Assembly (NCBI GenBank): GCA_017933995.1 | Contig: JAGBKI010000029.1 | Span: forward strand, 1-35,310 | Source: Bacteroidaceae bacterium | Lineage (GTDB): Bacteria; Bacteroidota; Bacteroidia; Bacteroidales; Bacteroidaceae | Direction of reading: 5' to 3' | Length of the DNA: 35,310 bases | In this document: positions 16,443-25,719 of the stretch, one piece after another | Layout of the letters: the number at the start of each line of letters is the position of its first letter | Position numbering within the stretch: position 1 is the stretch's first letter | The notes under the pieces: generated by a model | Database searches by the model: none | Seen by the model: the letters and a program-made list of their open reading frames with translations, nothing else | What the model was told of the DNA's origin: nothing | Position numbers and translations under genes: made by a program

Positions 16443-16550
16443 GGGGGGGATGGGGTTTATGGGGTGACTGGGGTAACTGGGGGGCTGGGGTTTTATGGGG
16501 TTAATGGGGTTTATGGGCTTTCTGGGCTTTCTGGGCTAACTGGGGAATAC
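16443..16550. repeat. 9-bp G-run minisatellite, 12 units, upstream of etfB
   Basis: A run of G begins every 9 bases at 16443, 16452, 16461, 16470, 16479, 16488, 16497, 16506, 16515, 16524, 16533 and 16542. Units include GGGGTTTAT, GGGGTTAAT, GGGCTTTCT (twice in a row) and GGGCTAACT. The plus strand could form G-quadruplexes; the etfB transcript would carry the C-rich copy. No coding frame fits. Confidence 0.9.
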
Positions 16551-16602
16551 CACAGCAACCAACTTATCAACTGATTAACTCTTCAACAGATCAACTGATA
16601 AA

Positions 16603-17556
16603 TTACACCGCCCACAGCAGCCAGCCCATATAGCCGGCGAAGATGGCGGTGAGCACGGCGCCTTCCCAACGCTCGATGGTGAAGCGCGTGTAGGCGAAAA
16701 TCCAGAGCAGCAGCGCGCCGCCTGTCAGCACGGTGAAGTCCACCATCGTGATGCCGTCCAGTTGCATAGGGCGGACGAGGCCCGTCACGCCGAGTATCAT
16801 CAGGATGTTGAAGACGTTCGAACCGATGACGTTGCCGATGGCTATTTCGCTCTGCCCCTTGCGCGCGGCGACGACGCTGGTGGCGAGTTCGGGCAGCGAT
16901 GTGCCGCCCGCCACGATGGTGAGGCCAATGACGGCGTCGCTCACGTTGAGTGCGCGGGCGATGTCCACCGCCGCGTCCACGAAGAGGTCGCTGCCGAAGA
17001 CGAGGGCGCCCAGTCCTGCCACGACGTAGGCCGCCGCCTGCCACCACGGCATCGGGTCGTCGGGTCCGAGGGGGGCGTCTGCTTCCTGTTCCTTGCCCGC
17101 CTTGCGTTCGCGCAGCGCCTTGCGCACGGTGTAGGCCATAAAGGCCACGAAAGCGGCGAAAAGCACGGCGGCGTCGAAGCGCGACAAGTTGTGGTCGACC
17201 GCCAGGAACAGCAGAAGCACCGTGGCCGCCAGTCCCACGGGGACTTCGCGCTTCACGGTGCTGCGGCTAAGTATCATCGGGGCGGCCATGGCAGCCACGC
17301 CTACGATGAGCAGGGTGTTGAAGATGTTCGAGCCGACGACGTTGCCCACGGCGATGTCGCTTGTGCCTTTCAGGGCCGAGGTGAGGCTGACGAAGAGTTC
17401 GGGTGCGCTGGTGCCCATCGCCACGACGGTGAGGCCCACCACGATGGGCGGCACGCCGCATTTGCGTGCCATGGCCGACGCGCCGTCGGTCAGCCCCGTG
17501 GCGCCGAGCATCACGAGCACGATGCCCACGAGGCCGAAGAGTATCGTAAGGAACAT
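16603..17556 (-). CDS. Calcium/sodium antiporter (CaCA family)
   Basis: A 317-residue inner-membrane antiporter that exports Ca2+ against Na+ (or K+/H+). It has the two inverted alpha repeats of the family: GTSAPELFVS (49-58) with GNVVGSNIFN (71-80), and GGTSLPELATS (217-227) with GNVIGSNVFN (241-250), whose acidic and polar residues bind the ions. About ten hydrophobic helices surround a short basic cytoplasmic loop (RKALRERKAGKEQEADAP). Length matches YrbG-like proteins. ATG 17556 was chosen because the first membrane helix starts there; upstream codons in frame belong to a repeat-derived leader. A TATCTTTG box lies 40 bases upstream. Confidence 0.92.
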   Translation of the reverse strand: MFLTILFGLVGIVLVMLGATGLTDGASAMARKCGVPPIVVGLTVVAMGTSAPELFVSLTSALKGTSDIAVGNVVGSNIFNTLLIVGVAAMAAPMILSRSTVKREVPVGLAATVLLLFLAVDHNLSRFDAAVLFAAFVAFMAYTVRKALRERKAGKEQEADAPLGPDDPMPWWQAAAYVVAGLGALVFGSDLFVDAAVDIARALNVSDAVIGLTIVAGGTSLPELATSVVAARKGQSEIAIGNVIGSNVFNILMILGVTGLVRPMQLDGITMVDFTVLTGGALLLWIFAYTRFTIERWEGAVLTAIFAGYMGWLLWAV

Positions 17557-17595
17557 TAAAGACTTGTAAGTTTCTTGTTTATAGCTAAATCGGGG

Positions 17596-17603
17596 CAAAG
17601 ATA
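17596..17603 (-). promoter_or_regulatory. -7 box of the antiporter gene
   Basis: The minus strand reads TATCTTTG, matching TAnnTTTG, 40 bases before the start at 17556. It sits right next to the hairpin element at 17618-17683, which resembles the 84-bp repeats at the window end. Confidence 0.55.
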
Positions 17604-17617
17604 GTGCAAGGCAAGCG

Positions 17618-17683
17618 CGGAGAAAAGGAAAAACAACGTTTTTTCGTTTCTCCGTTGAGTTGCCGCCTATCTTCGCGAAGCAG
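17618..17683 (-). repeat. Single diverged copy of the hairpin repeat found at the window end
   Basis: Read on the minus strand it has, in the same order as the repeat at 35176-35310, a GCGAAGATAGGC-like block (17680-17665 region) and a core GTTTTTTCG/AGGAAAAAC. The stem arms are CGGAGAAA (17618-17625) and TTTCTCCG (17647-17654), different from the GGCGTG/CACGCC arms of the other copies but still paired. The rest of the 17557-17863 gap holds only promoter boxes. Confidence 0.6.
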
Positions 17684-17838
17684 GAATGGCGAACTTGGAC
17701 TTGCCACGCCGTTCTGCATGCGCCGTAATGGCGTTTCAAACGGCGGGAGTGTATACCCGTGTTTGCGTCGACGGCCAGCGGCGGACGGATGGTGGCATTT
17801 TAAATACGCGCGCGTAGCCGCTTTCAAACGGAAAACCT

Positions 17839-17846
17839 TAACTTTG
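17839..17846 (+). promoter_or_regulatory. -7 box of the LptF/G-type permease gene
   Basis: TAACTTTG matches TAnnTTTG and lies 17 bases before the ATG at 17864. No -33 TTTG at the standard spacing. Confidence 0.5.
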
Positions 17847-17863
17847 CGCGCCAAAGGGAATTT

Positions 17864-19777
17864 ATGTTCAAACGACTTGACCGATACGTGCTCGGGAAGT
17901 TCTGCCTCATCTTCGTGGCGGCCTTCTTCATCAGTTTGTTCATCTTCATGATGCAGTTCATGTGGGTGCACATCGACAAACTGGTGGGCAAGGGGCTGAC
18001 GATGGACATCCTGGGGCAGTTCTTCTATTATATGAGCCTGACGCTTGTGCCGCAGGCGCTGCCGGTGGGCATACTGCTGGCCTCGCTCATCTCGTTCGGC
18101 AACCTTGGCGAAAGCCTGGAACTGCTGGCGATGAAGAGCGCGGGCGTGGCGCTGGTGCGCGTGATGGCCCCGGTGGGCGTGATGGCGGCGGCGCTAGGCG
18201 GCGTGTCGTTCTACTTCCAGAACGTCACCAGCCCCATGGCGCAGCAGCAGCTCGGCGCCCTGCTGATGACGCTGCGGCAGACGTCGCCGGCGGTGGAAAT
18301 CCCGGAGGGCATCTTCTACAACGGCGTGCCAAACATCAACCTCTACGTGGAGCGCAAGGATGTCAGGACGGGTATGCTCTACGACCTGACCATCTACAAG
18401 ACCGACCAGGGCTTCGACAAGGCGCAGATTGTGGTGGCCGACAGCGGGCGGCTGGCCATGTCGGCCGACAAGGGCCACATCATCCTGGACATCTGGCAGG
18501 GCGAGCAGTTCGAGAACCTACAGAGCGGCGGCATGGGCGAGATGAAGAACGCCAGCCAGCCCCACGACCGCGAGACGTTCGGCCACAAGCGTTTCCTCAT
18601 AGACTTCGACAGCGACTTCAAGGTGATGGACGCCGACATGCTCAGCGGTATGGCCAAGGCGAAGAACATGGTGCAGATTGTGGAGAGCGTCGACTCGATG
18701 AACGCCGACCTCGACAGCCTGGGCCATTCGTCATACGAGCGCGAGTTGGGCAAAACGTATTTCGCCCCGCCCACGGCGCAACAGACAAAGGCCGCCGCGC
18801 GCGCCAAGACTGCGGCGCTGCCTTTCGACACGCTGATGGCCCGCCTGGCGCCCGAGCGGCGCGACGCCGTGATGGCCACGGCGGCGGGCGAGGTGAAGCG
18901 CACCGTCAGCGAACTGGACTTCCGCCAGGAGGAGGTGAAGGCGATGGAGAAGGACGTGCGCAAGCACTGGATTGAGTGGCACACGAAAATCTCGTCGTCG
19001 CTGGCCTGCTTCCTCTTCTTCCTCATCGGCGCGCCGCTGGGCGCCATCATCCGCAAGGGCGGCCTGGGGCTGCCGGCGGTGGTGAGCGTCATCATCTTCA
19101 TCATCTACCTCATCATCAACACCAGCACGATGAAGATGGCGCGCGACGGCTCGCTCAACATGCTGGTGGGCATGTGGACGAGCACGGCCATCCTGCTGCC
19201 CACGGGAATTTTCCTCACGTACAAGAGCAACAACGACAGCGTGGTGTTCAACCTGGACGCCTACCGCAACTTCTTCGCGCGGCTACTGATGCTGCGCACG
19301 CGCCGCCACGTGGCGCTCAAGGAGGTCATCATCCACGACCCGGACTACGCCGCCCTCGCGCCGCGCCTCGCTGCGCTTGAGGCCGACAGCCGCCGCTACG
19401 TCGAGGACCACCGCCTGGTCAGCGCGCCGAACTATCTGCACATCTTCTTCCGCCACACGCCCGACACCGCCGTGGCCGACCTCGACGCGCGCATGGAGGC
19501 CGTGGCCGACGAACTGGGCAACAGCCGCGACGCCCGCGTGCTGCACGACCTGGGACGGCTGCCCATCCTCTACACTACGGCGCACGTCACGCCTTTCGCG
19601 TCCGACCGCTGGAACAAGGCGGCGGGCATATTGCTGCCCGTAGGCGCGGTGCTGTGGCTGCGCATCTGGATTTTCCGCGTCCGCCTGCGCAAAGACCTCC
19701 TGCAAATTGCCGACACGGCACGCGCTTTGCAAGAGCACTGCAAGAGGCTTTGCGACAACACCGCGAAGAAACTCTGA
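17864..19777 (+). CDS. LptF/LptG family lipopolysaccharide-export permease
   Basis: A 637-residue inner-membrane protein of the YjgP/YjgQ (LptF/LptG) family, the permease of the ABC machine that pulls LPS out of the inner membrane towards the LptA bridge. Three N-terminal helices carry the family pattern (LDRYVLGKFCLIFVAAFFIS, then LPVGILLASLISFGNLGESL at about 67-86). A large periplasmic beta-rich part spans about 120-375, and three more helices follow (FLFFLIGAPLGAIIRKGGLG at about 385-404). It is longer than the about 360-residue enterobacterial proteins because of an extra C-terminal region (about 470-600) before a last helix, as is usual in Bacteroidetes. Whether it acts as LptF or LptG cannot be told from one gene. 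First gene of the plus-strand series. Confidence 0.88.
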   Translation: MFKRLDRYVLGKFCLIFVAAFFISLFIFMMQFMWVHIDKLVGKGLTMDILGQFFYYMSLTLVPQALPVGILLASLISFGNLGESLELLAMKSAGVALVRVMAPVGVMAAALGGVSFYFQNVTSPMAQQQLGALLMTLRQTSPAVEIPEGIFYNGVPNINLYVERKDVRTGMLYDLTIYKTDQGFDKAQIVVADSGRLAMSADKGHIILDIWQGEQFENLQSGGMGEMKNASQPHDRETFGHKRFLIDFDSDFKVMDADMLSGMAKAKNMVQIVESVDSMNADLDSLGHSSYERELGKTYFAPPTAQQTKAAARAKTAALPFDTLMARLAPERRDAVMATAAGEVKRTVSELDFRQEEVKAMEKDVRKHWIEWHTKISSSLACFLFFLIGAPLGAIIRKGGLGLPAVVSVIIFIIYLIINTSTMKMARDGSLNMLVGMWTSTAILLPTGIFLTYKSNNDSVVFNLDAYRNFFARLLMLRTRRHVALKEVIIHDPDYAALAPRLAALEADSRRYVEDHRLVSAPNYLHIFFRHTPDTAVADLDARMEAVADELGNSRDARVLHDLGRLPILYTTAHVTPFASDRWNKAAGILLPVGAVLWLRIWIFRVRLRKDLLQIADTARALQEHCKRLCDNTAKKL

Positions 19778-19831
19778 ATACTCTGAGTACTCTGAGAACT
19801 CCGAAATCCCCCACGAAAAACCCCATTCCCA

Positions 19832-21037
19832 ATGACCATCGCCACCATAGACCAAGCCCTTGAGGACTTCAGACAGGGCAAGTTCGTCATCGTTGTGGAC
19901 GACGAAGACCGCGAGAACGAGGGCGACCTCATCATGGCCGCCGAACTCTGCACGCCCGACCACGTGAACTTCATGCTGCGCGAGGGGCGCGGCGTCTTGT
20001 GCGCCCCCGTCACGATGGAGCGTGCGCGCGAGCTGCGCCTGCCCCACCAGGTGGAGGACAACACCAGTATGCTCGGCACGCCGTTCACCGTGACGGTGGA
20101 CAAACTGGAGGGCTGCACCACGGGTGTGAGCAGCAGCGACCGCGCCGCCACCATACGCCACCTGGCCGACCCCGCCGCGCGTCCCGAGGACTTCGGGCGT
20201 CCGGGCCACATCAACCCCCTCTACGCCCAGCCGCGCGGTGTGCTGGCGCGCGCCGGCCACACCGAGGCCGCCGTCGACCTGGCGCGCCTGGCCGGGCTGC
20301 GGCCCGTGGCCTGCCTCATCGAAATCCTCAACGAGGACGGCTCGATGGCGCGTATGCCCCAGTTGCAGGAGTTCGCCCGGAAGCACGGTCTCAACGTCAT
20401 CACCATCCGCGACCTCATCGCCTACCGCCTGCGCAAGGAGAGCCTCGTGGAGCGCGGCGAAGAGGTGGACATGCCCACGCAGTACGGCCACTTCCGCCTC
20501 ATCCCCTTCCGCCAGAAGGACAACGGCCTGGAGCACGTGGCCCTCATCAAGGGCCGCTGGAAGGAGGGCGAGCCGCTGCTGGTGCGCGTGCACAGTTCGT
20601 GCGTGACGGGCGACATCTTCGGTTCGGCGCGCTGCGACTGCGGCGACCAGTTGCACAAGGCGTTGCGCATGGTCGAGGAGGAGGGCAAGGGCGTTGTGCT
20701 CTACCTCAACCAGGAGGGGCGCGGCATCGGGCTGATGGCCAAGATAGCCGCCTACAAACTGCAGGAGCAGGGCTACGACACGGTCGACGCCAACATCCAC
20801 CTGGGCTACGACCCCGACGAGCGCGACTACGGCGTGGGTGCGCAGATACTACAGAGCCTGGGCGTGACGCGGATGCGCCTGCTGACCAACAACCCCGTGA
20901 AGCGCGTGGGCCTCGAAGCCTACGGCCTGGAGATTGTGGAGAACGTGCCCATCGAGGTGGAGCCCAACCCCTACAACGAGCGCTACCTGCGCACCAAGAA
21001 GAGCCGCATGGGCCACACGCTGCACTTCAAGAAGTAG
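19832..21037 (+). CDS. ribBA: Bifunctional DHBP synthase / GTP cyclohydrolase II (riboflavin synthesis)
   Basis: A 401-residue cytoplasmic enzyme that catalyses two entry steps of riboflavin synthesis: ribulose 5-phosphate to 3,4-dihydroxy-2-butanone 4-phosphate (N-terminal half), and GTP to the diaminopyrimidine precursor (C-terminal half). The first domain shows [13 protein letters not shown] (about 23-35) and [18 protein letters not shown]. The second has the zinc site [20 protein letters not shown] and the catalytic [13 protein letters not shown]. Length is usual for RibBA. It lies 54 bases after the permease gene and 58 before the Bax-inhibitor gene. No FMN riboswitch was seen upstream; the gap holds only a short repeat built on ACTCTGAG. 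Confidence 0.96.
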   Translation: MTIATIDQALEDFRQGKFVIVVDDEDRENEGDLIMAAELCTPDHVNFMLREGRGVLCAPVTMERARELRLPHQVEDNTSMLGTPFTVTVDKLEGCTTGVSSSDRAATIRHLADPAARPEDFGRPGHINPLYAQPRGVLARAGHTEAAVDLARLAGLRPVACLIEILNEDGSMARMPQLQEFARKHGLNVITIRDLIAYRLRKESLVERGEEVDMPTQYGHFRLIPFRQKDNGLEHVALIKGRWKEGEPLLVRVHSSCVTGDIFGSARCDCGDQLHKALRMVEEEGKGVVLYLNQEGRGIGLMAKIAAYKLQEQGYDTVDANIHLGYDPDERDYGVGAQILQSLGVTRMRLLTNNPVKRVGLEAYGLEIVENVPIEVEPNPYNERYLRTKKSRMGHTLHFKK

Positions 21038-21095
21038 AGGCAATAGAGACAATAGAAACAATAGAACCCAAAAACCTTCAACCCCCAAAACAACT

Positions 21096-21809
21096 ATGAT
21101 CAACCAAGTAATCGACTACGGCGCGCAGCCCATCGTCTCCGAGAGCGCGGTCGCCAAACTGATGCGCAACGTCTACCTGTGGATGACGCTCGCGCTTGTT
21201 GTCACCGGCATGGCCGGCTATTATGTGGCCAGTTCGCCCGCCTTGTTTCAGACCGTCTTCGCCAGCCGGGCCACGTTCTGGATTCTCGCCATCGCCGAAC
21301 TGGGCATCGTGGTCTACCTCAGCGCGCGCATCGACAAGATGGCGTTCAGCACGGCTGCCATCATGTTCGTCGTCTACTCCGTGCTGAACGGTGTGCTGCT
21401 GTCGTCCATCTTCGTGGTCTACACGATGGAGAGCCTGGCGAGCGTCTTTTTCATCACCGCCGGCACGTTCGGCGCGATGGCCCTGGTGGGCAGTTTCATC
21501 AAGACCGACCTCAGCGCGATGGGGCGCATACTGGTGATGACCCTTTTCGGCCTCATCATCGCCACCATCGTCAATATGTTCATCGGCAGCAGCGGCCTGA
21601 CGCTTGTGCTGAACTACGTCGGCGTGCTGGTGTTCGTGGGGCTGACGGCCTACGACGCCCAGAAAATCAAGATGATGCTCTACCAGTACGGCACGGACGT
21701 GAACGAGGGCACGATGAAGATTGCCCTGCTGGGCAGCCTGTCGCTCTACCTCGACTTCATCAACCTGTTCCTCTACCTGCTGCGCATCTTCGGCAGCAGC
21801 CGTGACTGA
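21096..21809 (+). CDS. Bax inhibitor-1 / YccA family membrane protein
   Basis: A 237-residue seven-helix inner-membrane protein of the Bax inhibitor-1 (TMBIM/YccA) family, which includes pH-sensitive calcium-leak proteins and FtsH modulators. Helices alternate with short loops from VYLWMTLALVVTGMAGYYV to the end; the last parts show LTAYDAQKIKMML and GSLSLYLDFINLFLYLLRIF, a signature of the family, including the paired acidic residues in the last helices. The start is ATG 21096 because the frame upstream reads through the end of ribBA. It ends 16 bases before the CapA-like gene, so both are probably on one transcript. Confidence 0.93.
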   Translation: MINQVIDYGAQPIVSESAVAKLMRNVYLWMTLALVVTGMAGYYVASSPALFQTVFASRATFWILAIAELGIVVYLSARIDKMAFSTAAIMFVVYSVLNGVLLSSIFVVYTMESLASVFFITAGTFGAMALVGSFIKTDLSAMGRILVMTLFGLIIATIVNMFIGSSGLTLVLNYVGVLVFVGLTAYDAQKIKMMLYQYGTDVNEGTMKIALLGSLSLYLDFINLFLYLLRIFGSSRD

Positions 21810-21825
21810 TTTTGCCCTGCCGACG

Positions 21826-22965
21826 ATGAAACGCAAGCCATTCCTACTGCTCACGCTCCTGCTGCTCTGCTTCGCCTGCCAGGGCGGGGCGCAGCAGCCG
21901 GGCGCGCAGGCCGGCGCGGGTGCCGACGGCGCGGAGACGGAGGACACCGTGCGCCGCGTCACGCTGCTCTTCGCGGGCGACCTGATGCAGCACCAGGGGC
22001 AGATTAACGCCGCGCGCCGCGCCGACGGCACGTGGGACTACACCGACTGCTTCCGCTACGTGCGCGACGAGATTTCCAGCTACGACCTGGCCATAGCCAA
22101 CCTCGAAGTGACGCTGCCCGGCCCGCCCTACACGGGCTATCCGCAGTTCCGCGCGCCGGACGCCTTCCTGCAAGGCGCGCTCGACGCAGGCTTCGACGTG
22201 ATGCTGACGGCCAACAACCACTGCTGCGACAGCCACCAGGCCGGCCTTGAGCGTACCATCCGCGTGCTCGACTCCCTGCAGGTGCCCCACCTCGGCACCT
22301 ACCGCACGCAGGAGGAGCGCGATGCCAATTATCCCCTGCTCGTCGAGCGCAACGGCATACGCATCGCCCTGCTCAACTACACCTACGACACCAACGGCAT
22401 ACCTTTCCGCAAGCCCAACGTGGTGAACCTCATCGACCGCACGCAGATGGCCGCCGACATAGCCCGCGCCAAGCGGATGAACCCCGACGTCATCATCGCC
22501 AACATGCACTGGGGCATCGAGTACGTGATGACGCCCAACAAGCAGATGCGCGACCTGGCCGACTGGCTGCTGGCGCAGGGCGTCGACCACGTCATCGGCG
22601 GCCACCCCCACGTGGTGCAGCCCGTCGAGGTGCGCCAGGGCAAGGACGGCGCGAAGCACCTCGTCGTGTGGTCGCTGGGCAACTACATCTCGAACATGAC
22701 CAAGGACAACACCGAGGTGGGTCTGATGGTGAACCTGACGCTCGAAAAGGACAGCGTGACGCGCCTGACCGACTGCGGCTACACCATCACGTTCTGCTCG
22801 CGCCCCGCTGTCAGCGGACGCCGCGTCCACACCGTGCTGCCCGCCTCGTTCCCGCAGGGCGAGATGCGCCCCGCCGAGCGCGAACGCTTCAACCGCAACA
22901 TCGCCACCGCCCGACGCCTGTTCGAGAAGTATAATGTGGGCATAAAGGAAAACAATAGACAATAA
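21826..22965 (+). CDS. CapA-family poly-glutamate-synthesis/metallophosphatase-like exported protein
   Basis: A 379-residue exported protein of the CapA (PGA_cap) family, a calcineurin-like fold. N-terminal signal LLLTLLLLCFACQ with a cysteine at 18; the lipobox is imperfect, so lipid anchoring is uncertain. Family motifs: LLFAGDLMQHQGQ, IANLEVTLPG, LTANNHCCDSHQAGLERT, ALLNYTYDTNG, IANMHWGIEY, IGGHPHVVQP and VVWSLGNYISNM; the His/Asn/Asp residues would form a metal site. In Bacteroidetes these proteins are widespread and mostly uncharacterised, so capsule synthesis should not be assumed. Start is ATG 21826. The last four codons and the stop fall in a 7-bp tandem repeat. Confidence 0.88.
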   Translation: MKRKPFLLLTLLLLCFACQGGAQQPGAQAGAGADGAETEDTVRRVTLLFAGDLMQHQGQINAARRADGTWDYTDCFRYVRDEISSYDLAIANLEVTLPGPPYTGYPQFRAPDAFLQGALDAGFDVMLTANNHCCDSHQAGLERTIRVLDSLQVPHLGTYRTQEERDANYPLLVERNGIRIALLNYTYDTNGIPFRKPNVVNLIDRTQMAADIARAKRMNPDVIIANMHWGIEYVMTPNKQMRDLADWLLAQGVDHVIGGHPHVVQPVEVRQGKDGAKHLVVWSLGNYISNMTKDNTEVGLMVNLTLEKDSVTRLTDCGYTITFCSRPAVSGRRVHTVLPASFPQGEMRPAERERFNRNIATARRLFEKYNVGIKENNRQ

Positions 22966-23022
22966 ACAATAGACAATAAACATTAGACAATAAACAATAG
23001 ACAATAAACAATAAACAATAAG
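22953..23022. repeat. 7-bp tandem repeat overlapping the CapA-like stop codon
   Basis: Ten units of CAATARA type, start at 22953 and every 7 bases to 23016, mostly alternating CAATAGA and CAATAAA with one CATTAGA. The stop codon at 22963-22965 lies within it. The rest of the gap to 23151 is low-complexity C/T-rich sequence; I see no promoter match in it. Confidence 0.9.
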
Positions 23023-23151
23023 CGTCCACCGCCACTTGTTGCGTCTGCTGCTGCATCGCCGCAGCCCTGCCGCAGCCCCGCAGCTCCGCCTCCCGCTACT
23101 CCCCGTAACTCAACTTTTCACTTTTACTTTTTAACTTTTCACTAAAAGGTA

Positions 23152-24345
23152 ATGGCACACCTATCCTCCACCGTCACCCGCCTGCAGCCGTCGGCCACGC
23201 TGGCCATGTCGCAGAAGAGCGCCGAACTCAAGGCGCAGGGCATCGACATCATCAACCTCAGCGTCGGCGAGCCGGACTTCGACACGCCCCTCCACATCCG
23301 CCTTGCGGCCAAGCAGGCCATCGACGACGGACACACGCGCTACACCCCCGTGCCGGGCATACCCGCCCTGCGCAAGGCCATCGCCGCCAAACTCAAGAAC
23401 GAGAACGGCCTGGACTACGCGCCCGAGCAGGTCATCGTCTCGAACGGCGCCAAGCAGAGCGTCTGCAACACGCTGCTCGCCCTCTGCGACGCGGGCGACG
23501 AGGTCATCATTCCCGCCCCCTACTGGGTGAGCTACCCGCAGATGGCCCTGATGGCCGGAGCCACGCCCGTCATCGTGGAGGCAGGCATCGAGCAGGGCTT
23601 CAAAATCACGCCCGCGCAGCTTGAGGCCGCCATCACGCCGCGCACCCGCGTGCTCATCCTCTGCACGCCCAGCAACCCCACCGGCGCCGTCTACACCGCC
23701 GCCGAACTCGACGCCCTGGCCGACGTGCTGCGCCGCCACGAGCAGGTGACGGTCATCGCCGACGAAATATACGAACACATCAACTACACCGGCCGGCACG
23801 CCAGCCTCGCCGCCTGCGAGGGTATGAAGGAGCGCACCGTCATCGTCAACGGCGTGTCGAAAGCCTACGCCATGACCGGCTGGCGCATCGGCTTCATCGC
23901 CGCCCCGCTCGACATCGCCAAGGCCACGCAGAAACTACAGGGTCAGTACACCAGCAACCCCGGCAGCGTCAGCCAGTACGCCGCCCTCGCCGCCTACGAG
24001 GGCGACCAGCAGTGCGTCGAAGAGATGCGCCAGGCCTTCGCCCGCCGCAAGGACCTCATCGTCGCCCTGACGCGCGAGGTGCCCGGCTTCGAGGTCAGCG
24101 AGCCGGACGGTGCCTTCTACGTCTTCCCCAAGTGCAGCGCCCTGTTCGGCAAGACCGACGGCAAGCGCGTCATCAAGACCAGCACCGACTTCGCCCTCTA
24201 CCTGCTCGAAGAGGCCCACGTGGCCACCGTCGGCGGCGACGCCTTCGGCTCGCCCGAGTGCTTCCGCATGAGCTACGCCACGAGCGACGACAACATCCGC
24301 GAAGCCCTCCGCCGCATCAAGGCCGCCGTCGAGCGGCTGCATTAA
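23152..24345 (+). CDS. Aspartate aminotransferase-like PLP enzyme (class I)
   Basis: A 397-residue cytoplasmic fold-type I aminotransferase, most like the Igamma aspartate aminotransferases. It shows INLSVGEPDFDTP (34-46), YTPVPGIPALRKAI (64-77), NGAKQ (98-102), the CTPSNPTGAVY block (171-181), ADEIYEHI (203-210) and the PLP lysine in VNGVSKAYAMTGWRIGF (K237). R386-type substrate arginine region is RMSYATS near the C-terminus. Likely reaction: aspartate plus 2-oxoglutarate to oxaloacetate plus glutamate, although related enzymes use other amino donors. It precedes the saccharopine-dehydrogenase family gene by 72 bases, which contain an AT-dinucleotide run. Confidence 0.93.
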   Translation: MAHLSSTVTRLQPSATLAMSQKSAELKAQGIDIINLSVGEPDFDTPLHIRLAAKQAIDDGHTRYTPVPGIPALRKAIAAKLKNENGLDYAPEQVIVSNGAKQSVCNTLLALCDAGDEVIIPAPYWVSYPQMALMAGATPVIVEAGIEQGFKITPAQLEAAITPRTRVLILCTPSNPTGAVYTAAELDALADVLRRHEQVTVIADEIYEHINYTGRHASLAACEGMKERTVIVNGVSKAYAMTGWRIGFIAAPLDIAKATQKLQGQYTSNPGSVSQYAALAAYEGDQQCVEEMRQAFARRKDLIVALTREVPGFEVSEPDGAFYVFPKCSALFGKTDGKRVIKTSTDFALYLLEEAHVATVGGDAFGSPECFRMSYATSDDNIREALRRIKAAVERLH

Positions 24346-24417
24346 CTTCTTACAAGCATACCGTATATATATATATAAGGACTCCTAACCCTTGAAATAA
24401 AGACCAAATAATACACC

Positions 24418-25644
24418 ATGGGAAAAGTACTCATCATCGGCGCGGGCGGCGTGGCCACCGTGGCCGCCCACAAAGTGGCGCAGAACAGCGACGTGTTCAC
24501 CGAAATCATGATTGCCTCACGCACTAAGTCGAAGTGTGACGCCATCGTCAAGGCCATTGGCCGCCCCGACATCCGCACGGCCAAGGTCGACGCCGATAAC
24601 GTGGCCGAACTCGTCGCCCTCTTCCGCGACTTCCGGCCCGACCTCGTGATGAACCTCGCCCTGCCCTACCAGGACCTGACCATTATGGACGCCTGCCTCG
24701 AATACGGCTGCTCCTATCTCGACACGGCCAACTACGAGCCCAAGGACGAGGCGCACTTCGAGTACTCCTGGCAGTGGGCCTACCGCGAGCGCTTCGAGAA
24801 GGCCGGCCTGACGGCCATCCTGGGCTGCGGCTTCGACCCCGGCGTGACCAGCATCTTCACTGCCTACGCCGCCAAGCACCACTTCCGCGAAATCCAGTAC
24901 CTCGACATCGTGGACTGCAACGCCGGCGACCACCACAAGGCTTTCGCCACCAACTTCAACCCCGAAATCAACATCCGCGAAATCACGCAGAAGGGCCTCT
25001 ACTGGGAGGACGGCAAGTGGGTGGAGACCGCCCCGCTCGAAATCCACAAGGACTTGACCTACCCCAATATCGGCCCGCGCGACAGCTACCTGCTCCACCA
25101 CGAGGAAATCGAGAGCCTTGTGCTGAACTATCCCACCATACGCCGCGCGCGCTTCTGGATGACCTTCGGCCAGCAGTACCTCAAGCACCTCGAAGTCATT
25201 CAGAACATCGGCATGAGCCGCATTGACGAAATCGAGTACGACGCCCCGCTGGCCGACGGCACGGGCACGGCGCGCGTCAAGATTGTGCCGCTACAGTTCC
25301 TCAAGGCCGTGCTGCCCAACCCGCAGGACCTCGGCGAGAACTACACGGGCGAGACCTCCATCGGTTGCCGCATACGCGGTATAGGTCAGGACGGGCAGGA
25401 GCATACCTATTATATATATAACAACTGCTCGCACCGCGCGGCCTATGAGGAGACGGGGATGCAGGGCGTCAGCTACACCACCGGCGTTCCCGCCTGCATC
25501 GGCGCGCGGATGTTCATGCTCGGCCTGTGGAACAAGCCCGGCGTGCACAACGTCGAAGAGTTCGACCCCGACCCCTTCATGGCCGAGCTGAACAAGCAGG
25601 GACTGCCTTGGCACGAGCTGCACGACGTAGACCTGGAACTCTAA
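24418..25644 (+). CDS. Saccharopine dehydrogenase family protein, probably carboxynorspermidine synthase
   Basis: A 408-residue cytoplasmic NAD(P)-dependent enzyme. The Rossmann motif is at the start (VLIIGAGGVATVAAHKVA, 4-21), then IASRTKSKCDAI and a conserved MNLALPYQDLTIMDACLEYG. The middle has LGCGFDPGVTSIF and DCNAGDHHKAFATNFNPEIN, which fit the carboxynorspermidine/carboxyspermidine dehydrogenase branch rather than lysine synthesis. That branch reduces the imine from aspartate semialdehyde and a diamine, making carboxy(nor)spermidine in the alternative polyamine pathway. Its usual partner, the decarboxylase NspC, is not in this window. A strong bidirectional terminator follows. Confidence 0.87.
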   Translation: MGKVLIIGAGGVATVAAHKVAQNSDVFTEIMIASRTKSKCDAIVKAIGRPDIRTAKVDADNVAELVALFRDFRPDLVMNLALPYQDLTIMDACLEYGCSYLDTANYEPKDEAHFEYSWQWAYRERFEKAGLTAILGCGFDPGVTSIFTAYAAKHHFREIQYLDIVDCNAGDHHKAFATNFNPEINIREITQKGLYWEDGKWVETAPLEIHKDLTYPNIGPRDSYLLHHEEIESLVLNYPTIRRARFWMTFGQQYLKHLEVIQNIGMSRIDEIEYDAPLADGTGTARVKIVPLQFLKAVLPNPQDLGENYTGETSIGCRIRGIGQDGQEHTYYIYNNCSHRAAYEETGMQGVSYTTGVPACIGARMFMLGLWNKPGVHNVEEFDPDPFMAELNKQGLPWHELHDVDLEL

Positions 25645-25719
25645 GCCCGTTCCCCTTGTCCCTCTTTCCGTGCATGGATACACGGCGCGGTTAGCAATAA
25701 TTTCCGACCGTGTTGATAG

